Source: Paratractidigestivibacter sp963649365 (GTDB lineage: Bacteria > Actinomycetota > Coriobacteriia > Coriobacteriales > Atopobiaceae). From it: DNA of 11,958 bases. The DNA lies in assembly GCA_963649365.1 (NCBI GenBank), contig CAVJHQ010000076.1:1-11958 (forward strand), written 5' to 3'. A model generated the notes under the pieces. The model worked only from the letters and a program-made list of their open reading frames with translations. It searched no databases and was not told the DNA's origin. Below are positions 6,633-11,958 of this stretch, piece after piece. Position numbers and translations under genes: made by a program. Position 1 is the stretch's first letter; each line of letters begins with the position of its first letter.

Positions 6633-7736
6633 ATGGCCGAAAACGCCGCACATGCCAACGCCGCCCCGCGCGACCTCACCCGCCCTGTCCACGTCGGCTC
6701 GGTCCAGGTGGGCGGCGGGGCGCCCGTCTCGGTGCAGTCCATGTGCACCACGAAGACGGACGACCCCGCGGCGACGCTCGCGCAGATCGGGCGGCTCGCC
6801 GACGCAGGCTGCGAGATTGTGCGCGTGGCCATCCCGTCCGCGGCCGTGCTCGACGGCTTCGGCGAGATCTGCGCGGAATCGCCCCTGCCTGTGGTGGCCG
6901 ACATCCACTTCGACCATCGCCTGGCCATCGAGGCCGCCCGCCGCGGCGCCTCGGCGCTTCGCGTGAACCCGGGCAACATCGGCTCCTGGGACAAGGTCGA
7001 CGCCGTCATAGACGAGGCCGGCTCGGCGGGCATCCCCATCCGCATCGGCGTGAACGCCGGGTCCCTCGACCGCGCCATCGACGCGCGCGAGGACCTCACG
7101 CAGCCCCAGAAGCTCGTGCAGAGCGCCGTCAGCTTCGTGCGCCACTTCGAGGAGCGCGGCTTCGCCGACATCGTCATGTCCGCGAAGGTCCACGACGTCC
7201 CCGCCACCATCCAGACCAACCGCGAGCTGTCGCGCCTGCTGCCCCACGTGCCCCTGCACATCGGCGTCACCGAGGCGGGCACGCTCACCCAGGGCACCGT
7301 CAAGAACGTGGCCGCGCTCTCCGTGCTTCTCTCCGAGGGCATCGGCGACACCATGCGCCTCTCGCTCACGGCCGACCCGGTCGAGGAGGTCAAGGTCGCC
7401 TGGGAGCTCCTGGCTGCCCTGGGCATGCGGCGCCTCCACCCCGAGCTCGTGAGCTGCCCCACCTGCGGTCGCTGCCAGGTGGACATGATTCCCATCGCCG
7501 AGGAGGTCGCGCGCCGGCTGCAGGACGTGAAGGCGCCCATCTCGGTCGCGGTCATGGGCTGCGCGGTCAACGGGCCCGGAGAGGCCCGCGGCGCGGACAT
7601 CGGCATGGCCTCGGGCCGCGGCGAGGCGCTTCTCTTCGCCAACGGCGAGTCCATCCGGAAGGTCCCGGAGGAGCGCATGGTCGACGAGCTCTTCGCCGAG
7701 ATCGAGTCCCGCTTCGGCGAGAAGCGCGGGGCATAG
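6633..7736 (+). CDS. ispG: 4-hydroxy-3-methylbut-2-enyl diphosphate synthase (flavodoxin/ferredoxin)
   Basis: IspG (GcpE) reductively opens methylerythritol cyclodiphosphate to HMBPP, the penultimate MEP step, using a [4Fe-4S] cluster. The protein is 367 residues, the short bacterial form with a TIM barrel and C-terminal cluster domain. It starts with VQVGGGAPVSVQSMCTTKT, a family hallmark, and contains ADIHFDHRLA and LRVNPGNIG in the barrel. Cluster ligands are Cys275, Cys278 and Cys310 with Glu317 in NGPGEA; their spacing (3, 32 and 7 residues) equals that of E. coli Cys270, Cys273, Cys305 and Glu312. An extra Cys281 lies next to the pair in SCPTCGRCQ. ATG 6633 is two bases after the rseP stop and has no clear Shine-Dalgarno, so translation is probably coupled to rseP. 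The frame stays open for about 2.4 kb upstream only because of base composition. Confidence 0.97.
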   Translation: MAENAAHANAAPRDLTRPVHVGSVQVGGGAPVSVQSMCTTKTDDPAATLAQIGRLADAGCEIVRVAIPSAAVLDGFGEICAESPLPVVADIHFDHRLAIEAARRGASALRVNPGNIGSWDKVDAVIDEAGSAGIPIRIGVNAGSLDRAIDAREDLTQPQKLVQSAVSFVRHFEERGFADIVMSAKVHDVPATIQTNRELSRLLPHVPLHIGVTEAGTLTQGTVKNVAALSVLLSEGIGDTMRLSLTADPVEEVKVAWELLAALGMRRLHPELVSCPTCGRCQVDMIPIAEEVARRLQDVKAPISVAVMGCAVNGPGEARGADIGMASGRGEALLFANGESIRKVPEERMVDELFAEIESRFGEKRGA

Positions 7737-7738
7737 CG

Positions 7739-7774
7739 CCTGCGACGCACGCGCAGGGCTTCTTGCCGTAGAAT
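7739..7774 (+). promoter_or_regulatory. ispG-proS gap: weak hairpin and candidate proS -10
   Basis: The 102-base gap begins with CCTGCG (7739-7744) and CGCAGG (7752-7757), a 6-bp stem with a 7-base loop followed by GCTTCTT. That is too weak to call a terminator with confidence. CGTAGAAT (7767-7774) contains TAGAAT, five of six bases of a -10 box, without a recognisable -35. It would give proS a leader of about 60 bases and make it partly independent of the upstream operon. The gap is too short for a T-box, and none is seen. Confidence 0.4.
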
Positions 7775-7838
7775 CTATCTTATGTGTCACGACGCCGAGG
7801 CCTTGGTCCGGCATCGCATCCGGACGATTGGAAACACC

Positions 7839-9557
7839 GTGAAGCGCTACCAGAAGATGTCCCGTCTTTATGCCCCCACCCTCAAGGAGGATCCCGCCGA
7901 GGCCGAGCTCGCGAGCCACAAGCTTCTGCTCCGCGCCGGCATGATCCGCAAGACGGCCGCCGGCCTCTACAGCTACCTGCCGCTGTGCTGGCGCGTGATC
8001 CTGAAGATCGAGGGCGTCATCCGCGACGAGATGGAGGGCATCGGCGCCCAGGAGATGCTCACGCCCATCGTCACCCCCGCAGAGCTTTGGGAGCAGTCCG
8101 GCCGCTACGCCGCCTACGGACCCGAGCTCATGCGCCTGAAGGACCGCCACGAGCGCGACTTCGTCCTCGGCCCGACCCACGAGGAGACCTACACCGACCT
8201 CGTGCGCAACGAGCTGCGCAGCTATAAGCAGCTCCCCGTCACGCTCTACCACATCCAGGACAAGTTCCGCGACGAGCTGCGCCCCCGCTTCGGCCTCATG
8301 CGCGGCCGCGAGTTCATCATGAAGGACGCCTACTCCTTCAGCGCCACGCAGGAGTCCCTGCAGGAGTGCTACGAGGAGGAGAAGGGCGCCTATGCGCGCA
8401 TCGCCGAGCGCTGCGGCATCAAGGCGCTGCCCGTCGTGGCCGACTCCGGCCAGATCGGCGGCGACACCTCGGTTGAGTTCATGGCGCTCGCCGACGCCGG
8501 CGAGGCCGAGCTCGTCTGGTGCGACTGCGGCTTCGCGGCCGACACCGAGGCCGCGACCACCAAGGTCCCGGTTCTCGACGGCCCCGGCCACGGCGAGCTC
8601 CGCCGCATCGAGACCCCGGGCACCCACACCATCGAGGACCTCGCGAAGCTCCTGGAGATTCCCGAGAACGCGACCGTCAAGTCGCTGTGCGTCGTCGACG
8701 CCGAGGGCAAGCCGGTCCTCGCGCTCGTGCCGGGCGACCACGACCTCAACGACTGCAAGGCCGAGCACGTCTTCGGCGCGGGTTACCGCATGATGGCCGA
8801 CGACGAGCTCAAGGGCTATCGCCTGCCCAAGGGCTCCATCGGCCCCGTGAACCTGACCGAGGGCATCCGCATCGTCTGCGACGAGTCCCTCAAGGACGCG
8901 CACAGCTGGGCCTGCGGCGCCAACGTCGACGGCTACCACTACGTCGGCATCGAGCCTGAGCGCGATTTCCATGTCGACGAGTGGGCCGACCTCATCACCG
9001 TGGCGGAGGGCGACCCCTGCCCCAAGTGCGGCTGCGCCCTGCACGCCGCCCGCGGCATCGAGATCTCGCAGGTCTTCCAGCTGGGCACCAAGTACTCCGA
9101 GTCCATGGGCGCCACCTTTATGGACGAGGACGGCCGCGAGAAGCCCTTCCTCATGGGCTGCTACGGCATCGGCGTCTCTCGCATGGTCTCGGCCGTGGTC
9201 GAGCAGCACAACGACGAGCGCGGCATCTGCTGGCCCGTGTGCGTCGCCCCCTACGAGGTCGAGGTCGTGGCCATGAGCGTGAACGACGACGTCGTCTGGC
9301 CCGTGGCCCAGAAGGTGACCGAGGAGCTCGCGGCAGCCGACCTCGAGGTCGTCGTGGACGACCGCAAGGAGCGCCCGGGCGTCAAGTTCGCCGACGCGGA
9401 CCTGATCGGCATCCCGTACCAGGTCATCCTCGGCAAGAAGGGCGTGGCCGCCGGCACCGCCGAGGTCAAGGTCCGCGCGACCGGTGAGCGCTTCGACGTG
9501 CCGTTCGACGAGCTCACCGCTTGGCTTTCCGAGCGAATCGTCCCGGCGCGCGCCTAA
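7839..9557 (+). CDS. proS: Prolyl-tRNA synthetase, bacterial type with editing domain
   Basis: The enzyme charges tRNA-Pro with proline in the cytoplasm. From GTG 7839 it is 572 residues, the size of the bacterial form carrying the INS editing domain. It has the LYAPTL N-terminus, GPTHEETYTDLVRNELRSYK, class II motif 2 from Phe143 (FRDELRPRFGLMRGREF), a YbaK-like INS domain around residues 240-385 starting near HTIEDLAKLL and expected to remove mischarged alanine, motif 3 at GCYGIGVSR (440-448), and a C-terminal anticodon-binding domain from about 465. Two cysteine pairs, C228-D-C230 and C394-P-K-C397, flank the INS domain and could bind zinc. The start is chosen so that the protein begins KRYQKMSRLYAP, as in the family. 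The ATG at 7782 falls on the predicted transcription start, and ATG 7857 is an alternative. The Shine-Dalgarno (GGAAA, 7830-7834) is weak. Confidence 0.95.
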   Translation: MKRYQKMSRLYAPTLKEDPAEAELASHKLLLRAGMIRKTAAGLYSYLPLCWRVILKIEGVIRDEMEGIGAQEMLTPIVTPAELWEQSGRYAAYGPELMRLKDRHERDFVLGPTHEETYTDLVRNELRSYKQLPVTLYHIQDKFRDELRPRFGLMRGREFIMKDAYSFSATQESLQECYEEEKGAYARIAERCGIKALPVVADSGQIGGDTSVEFMALADAGEAELVWCDCGFAADTEAATTKVPVLDGPGHGELRRIETPGTHTIEDLAKLLEIPENATVKSLCVVDAEGKPVLALVPGDHDLNDCKAEHVFGAGYRMMADDELKGYRLPKGSIGPVNLTEGIRIVCDESLKDAHSWACGANVDGYHYVGIEPERDFHVDEWADLITVAEGDPCPKCGCALHAARGIEISQVFQLGTKYSESMGATFMDEDGREKPFLMGCYGIGVSRMVSAVVEQHNDERGICWPVCVAPYEVEVVAMSVNDDVVWPVAQKVTEELAAADLEVVVDDRKERPGVKFADADLIGIPYQVILGKKGVAAGTAEVKVRATGERFDVPFDELTAWLSERIVPARA

Positions 9558-9577
9558 GCCGGCATAGATGGTCAGCC

Positions 9578-9612
9578 AGCCCCGGGAGGCCGCGAGCCTC
9601 CCGGGGCTTCTT
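9578..9612 (+). terminator. Rho-independent terminator after proS
   Basis: GCCCCGGGAGGC (9579-9590) and GCCTCCCGGGGC (9596-9607) form a perfect 12-bp stem, extended by A9578-T9608, with a 5-base CGCGA loop and then TTCTTG. The T-run is interrupted, so efficiency may be partial. The hairpin fills nearly all of the 73-base gap to the next gene. Confidence 0.75.
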
Positions 9613-9617
9613 GATAA

Positions 9618-9624
9618 GGGGGAG
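9618..9624 (+). promoter_or_regulatory. Ribosome binding site for the hydroxyacid oxidoreductase
   Basis: GGGGGAG at 9618-9624 is six bases before ATG 9631. An in-frame ATG at 9568 lies before the terminator hairpin and has no such site, so 9631 is the start. Confidence 0.8.
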
Positions 9625-9630
9625 AGGAAC

Positions 9631-10659
9631 ATGAACTACGTGGAGCTCGCGGCGTCTGCCAGGGGAAACATCGGGCCTTACTGCAAGGCTTGCAACAAGT
9701 GCGACGGACGCGGCTGCCGGGGGCAGATCCCCGGGCCGGGCGCGAAGGGCTCGGGCACCGTGGCCGTCCGCAACCACGAGGCGTGGCAGCGCGTGCTCGT
9801 GAACATGGACACGCTGCACCCGTACTTCGAGGCCGACGTCGCCGCGTCCGTGCTGGGGCGCGACCTCTCGTTGCCCGTCATGGTCGGCCCCGTCGGCGAC
9901 GTCCAGCGCCACTACGGCGAGAAGTACGACACCGTCGGCTACAACGGCTGCATCCTGGCGGCCGCGGCCGGCGCAGGCACGCTCGCCTGGACGGGCGACG
10001 GCCTCGACCCCCAGATCATGACCCGCTCCTGCGACGCGATCGCGGGCCTCGGCGGCTCCGGCGTGGTCACGGTCAAGCCCTGGGACCAGAAGACGCTCGA
10101 CCACAAGCTCGCCCAGGCGCTCGCCGCCCGCCCCGCCGCCGTGGCCATGGACATCGACGCCGCCGGCCTGCCTTTCCTCAAGGGCCAGAACCCGCCCGCG
10201 GGCGCCAAGGACGAGGGTCAGATAGCCGAGGTGGCGGCCGCCTGCCACGAGCAGGGGGTCCCCTTCGTCCTCAAGGGAGTCATGACGGCCCGCGCCGCCG
10301 GGCGCGCCGCCCGGGCAGGCGCCGACGCGGTCGTGGTCTCCAACCACGGCGGGCGCGTCCTCGACGGGGTCCCCGCCACGGCGGACGTGCTCCCCGCGAT
10401 CGCCGACGCCGTGGGCGACGACGTCGAGGTCCTTGTCGACGGCGGCGTCCGCTCCGGCCTCGACGTCTTCCGCGCGATCGCGCTCGGCGCCGACGCCGTG
10501 CTCATGTGCCGCCCCTTCGTGGTGGCCGCTTTCGGCGGCGGCGAACAGGGGGTGGCCGACTACCTGGCGCAGCTCAAGGCTGAGCTCGCCGACACCATGG
10601 AGATGTGCGGCGCCGCCACCCTCGCGGACATCTCCGCCGACATGATCTTCCGCGGATAG
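9631..10659 (+). CDS. FMN-dependent 2-hydroxyacid oxidoreductase (lactate/glycolate oxidase family) with N-terminal Cys cluster
   Basis: Members of this TIM-barrel flavoprotein family oxidise L-2-hydroxyacids such as lactate, glycolate or mandelate to 2-oxoacids. The 342-residue protein shows VLKGV (Lys215, FMN N1 region), SNHGGRVLDG (237-246) with the proton-abstracting His239 and substrate-carboxylate Arg242, and VDGGVRSGLDVFRAIALGAD followed by RPF for the FMN phosphate. The N-terminus is unlike classic glycolate oxidase: residues 18-29 read CKACNKCDGRGC, a CX2CX2CX4C cluster followed by GQIPGPGAKGSGT. This suggests a metal or iron-sulfur site. I have an uncertain impression that anaerobe homologues share it. 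The substrate and electron acceptor cannot be read from sequence, so no gene symbol is given. An aminotransferase follows after nine bases. The start is ATG 9631, with a strong Shine-Dalgarno. Confidence 0.85.
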   Translation: MNYVELAASARGNIGPYCKACNKCDGRGCRGQIPGPGAKGSGTVAVRNHEAWQRVLVNMDTLHPYFEADVAASVLGRDLSLPVMVGPVGDVQRHYGEKYDTVGYNGCILAAAAGAGTLAWTGDGLDPQIMTRSCDAIAGLGGSGVVTVKPWDQKTLDHKLAQALAARPAAVAMDIDAAGLPFLKGQNPPAGAKDEGQIAEVAAACHEQGVPFVLKGVMTARAAGRAARAGADAVVVSNHGGRVLDGVPATADVLPAIADAVGDDVEVLVDGGVRSGLDVFRAIALGADAVLMCRPFVVAAFGGGEQGVADYLAQLKAELADTMEMCGAATLADISADMIFRG

Positions 10660-10668
10660 GGGGGCGAC

Positions 10669-11802
10669 ATGAAGAAGACCAACTCCGACCTCTCCCTTCT
10701 CGCCACCTCGGGCATCAGGCGCTTCAACGCGCTGGCCAACGCCACGCCCGGCTGCGTCAAGCTGACGCTGGGCGAGCCGGAGTTCGACACGCCCGCCGCC
10801 GTCAAGGACGCTGTGGCGCGTGCCCTGGCCGAGGGGCAGACCCATTACCCGCCCAACAACGGCAAGGCGAGCCTGCTCGAGGCCCTCTCGGCCTATATGG
10901 GGGAGCAGGGGCTCGCGTACGCCCCCGAGGAGCTCATCGTCACCTGCGGCGCCACGGAGGCGCTCGCGGCGACGCTCCAGGCCCTTCTCGACCCCGGCGA
11001 CGAGGTCGTGGTGCCCGTGCCCGCTTTCGGCCTCTACGAGACGCTCGTGCGCGCGGCCCACGGGCAGGTACGCTTCCTCGACACCGGCGCCTACGGCTTC
11101 GCGATAAACGAAGACCAGCTCAGCGCTGTTGTGGGGGAACGCACCAAGGCCATCGTGATCACCTCCCCGAACAACCCGACCGGCTGCGTCTACGACGCCG
11201 CCTCGCTCGACGCCGTGGCGCGCGTGGCCGCGAGGACGGGCATCTACGTCATTTGCGACGACGTCTACAACCGCCTCTGCTACACGGAGGGCCACGAGCG
11301 CTTCGCCTCTCGCCACCCGGAGCTGCGCGACCAGACCGTGGTCGTCGACTCGTTCTCCAAGCCGTGGGCCATGACCGGCTGGCGCATCGGCTGGCTCGCC
11401 GCCGCCCCCGCGCTCAAGGCGCAGATCGAGAAGATGCACCAATACCTGATCTCGAGCATCCCGACCTTCGTGCAGGACGCCGCCGAGGTCGCGCTCGGCT
11501 GCGACGTCTCCCCCATGCGCGAGACCTACCGACGCCGCCGGGACCTCGTGGCCGAGCGCCTGGAGCGCATGGGCCTGCCCCTGACGCGTCCCGAGGGCGC
11601 TTTCTACGCCTTCCCCGACGTGAGCGGCCTTGGCATGGGCTCCGAGGAGCTCTGCGAGCGCCTGGTTCGCGAGGCGGGAGTGGCATGCGTGCCGGGGACC
11701 TGTTTCGGCTCCGAGGGTTACATGCGCCTTTCGTACTGCGTGGCGGACGACGCCCTTGAGCTGGGCCTTGACCGCTTGGAGGGCTTCCTGGTCGGGCTTT
11801 AG
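10669..11802 (+). CDS. Class I/II pyridoxal-phosphate aminotransferase (aspartate aminotransferase-like)
   Basis: The enzyme transfers an amino group between an amino acid and a 2-oxoacid in the cytoplasm. The 377-residue protein has the class I fold markers: TLGEPEFDTP near the N-terminus, THYPPNNGKASLLEAL, TCGATEAL for phosphate binding, SPNNPTG (166-172) with Asn169 near the cofactor, DDVY (197-200) with Asp197 against the pyridine nitrogen, SFSKPWAMTGWRIGW with the Schiff-base Lys231, and Arg353 in GYMRLSY for the substrate carboxylate. The DEVY motif usual in the subfamily is DDVY here. A run of G (10659-10664) gives the Shine-Dalgarno four bases before ATG 10669. It is separated by nine bases from the hydroxyacid oxidoreductase, so the two are likely co-transcribed. 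Substrate preference (aspartate, alanine, aromatic) cannot be decided from these motifs, so no symbol is given. Confidence 0.88.
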   Translation: MKKTNSDLSLLATSGIRRFNALANATPGCVKLTLGEPEFDTPAAVKDAVARALAEGQTHYPPNNGKASLLEALSAYMGEQGLAYAPEELIVTCGATEALAATLQALLDPGDEVVVPVPAFGLYETLVRAAHGQVRFLDTGAYGFAINEDQLSAVVGERTKAIVITSPNNPTGCVYDAASLDAVARVAARTGIYVICDDVYNRLCYTEGHERFASRHPELRDQTVVVDSFSKPWAMTGWRIGWLAAAPALKAQIEKMHQYLISSIPTFVQDAAEVALGCDVSPMRETYRRRRDLVAERLERMGLPLTRPEGAFYAFPDVSGLGMGSEELCERLVREAGVACVPGTCFGSEGYMRLSYCVADDALELGLDRLEGFLVGL

Positions 11803-11838
11803 CGCAACAGGCGAGAAACGCTCCTCAAAAGTCCTGCG

Positions 11839-11888
11839 AAAAAAATCTCAGATTCTCGCTTGACCCGGAGCAAGATGCCCGATATATT
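11839..11888 (+). promoter_or_regulatory. Promoter of the tRNA-Ala gene
   Basis: TTGACC (11860-11865), a 17-base spacer and TATATT (11883-11888) match the sigma-70 consensus well, the best in this window. A run of seven A (11839-11845) upstream could act as a distal UP element, as at many stable-RNA promoters. The tRNA 5' end at 11908 lies about 20 bases after the -10. No convincing terminator for the aminotransferase is seen between 11803 and 11859. Confidence 0.8.
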
Positions 11889-11907
11889 ATTCCTCGCACC
11901 AACGCAC

Positions 11908-11958
11908 GGGGAATTAGCTCAGTTGGGAGAGCGCGTGACTGGCAGTCACGAGGTCAGG
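11908..11958 (+). tRNA. tRNA-Ala (anticodon GGC), 3'-truncated by the window edge
   Basis: The first 51 bases are present. The acceptor 5' strand is GGGGAAT (11908-11914), then T8-A9. The D-stem is GCTC/GAGC (11917-11920 with 11929-11932). The anticodon stem is CGTGA/TCACG (11934-11938 with 11946-11950), with loop CTGGCAG and anticodon GGC (11941-11943), reading alanine codons GCC and GCU. The five-base variable loop AGGTC (11951-11955) and the first T-stem bases follow. G3 fits the alanine G3:U70 identity pair, but base 70 is outside the window. GCC is clearly favoured in this coding sequence, so this should be a heavily used tRNA. Confidence 0.94.

Noticed and set aside
7782..7838. ATG 7782 as the proS start, possibly leaderless
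   Set aside because: It falls at the predicted transcription start, and the added 19 residues precede the family's normal KRYxKMSxLYAP start. A leaderless message cannot be fully excluded.
7737..7838. A T-box or other riboswitch before proS
   Set aside because: The gap is only 102 bases and shows no T-box sequence or specifier arrangement; only a weak 6-bp hairpin is present.
9568..9630. ATG 9568 as the start of the hydroxyacid oxidoreductase
   Set aside because: Its first codons lie in the proS terminator hairpin, while ATG 9631 has a strong Shine-Dalgarno.
6552..9632. A 1026-codon open frame on the minus strand opposite ispG and proS, and an 816-codon one at 4201-6651
   Set aside because: Both lie opposite well-identified genes, have low-complexity Gly/Ala/Asp/Val/Leu/His-rich translations, and match no motif. 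They arise because G/C at third positions removes stops from the antisense frames.
1..11958. CRISPR array, insertion sequence, prophage or defence island
   Set aside because: No spaced direct repeats, transposase, integrase or known defence domain is visible. Gene content and base composition are uniform and core-like. The 3' tRNA is a possible integration target, but the sequence beyond it is not shown.

Overview
The window is very GC-rich, with codon third positions almost all G or C. It carries one dense run of co-directional housekeeping genes, all on the + strand. The gene order is tsf, pyrH, frr, uppS, cdsA, dxr, rseP, ispG, proS, then a 2-hydroxyacid oxidoreductase, an aminotransferase and a tRNA-Ala. 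The order, the base composition and the use of the MEP isoprenoid route suggest a high-GC actinobacterial anaerobe. My best guess is class Coriobacteriia (the Collinsella/Olsenella/Atopobium group); this is inferred from gene order and protein flavour, not from a database match.

Layout. Bases 1-629 are the 3' part of tsf (EF-Ts), closed by a terminator at 650-680. Bases 804-2076 hold pyrH (UMP kinase, TTG start) and frr (ribosome recycling factor), with a promoter-like element in front and a strong terminator behind (2114-2151). A structured non-coding stretch of about 230 bases follows. Next comes a tightly packed block, uppS-cdsA-dxr-rseP-ispG (2310-7736), with gaps of only 1, 0, 3 and 2 bases. 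proS (7839-9557) follows after 102 bases that hold a second promoter-like element, and ends in a 12-bp hairpin terminator. Two genes with a 9-base gap follow: an FMN-dependent 2-hydroxyacid dehydrogenase/oxidase-like protein with an N-terminal cysteine cluster, and a class I PLP aminotransferase. The window ends in a truncated tRNA-Ala(GGC) behind a near-consensus promoter.

How the genes work together. tsf, frr, proS and the tRNA serve translation. pyrH supplies UDP, and from it UTP and CTP; CTP is a substrate of CdsA. dxr and ispG are two steps of the MEP pathway making IPP/DMAPP, which UppS condenses into undecaprenyl diphosphate, the cell-wall lipid carrier. CdsA makes CDP-diacylglycerol for phospholipids. 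RseP is the site-2 intramembrane protease that cleaves within the same membrane. The central operon is therefore an envelope-lipid block. The last two genes could together turn a 2-hydroxyacid into a 2-oxoacid and then an amino acid, which is inference from adjacency.

Most of the window is ordinary core genome. The parts that deserve a second look are the roughly 130-residue cytoplasmic insertion in RseP that contains a winged-helix-like segment, the structured leader of uppS, the Cys-rich N-terminus of the hydroxyacid oxidoreductase, and the terminator that leaves no room for a promoter before the last gene pair. I saw no CRISPR array, insertion sequence, phage gene or clear sign of recent gene transfer.
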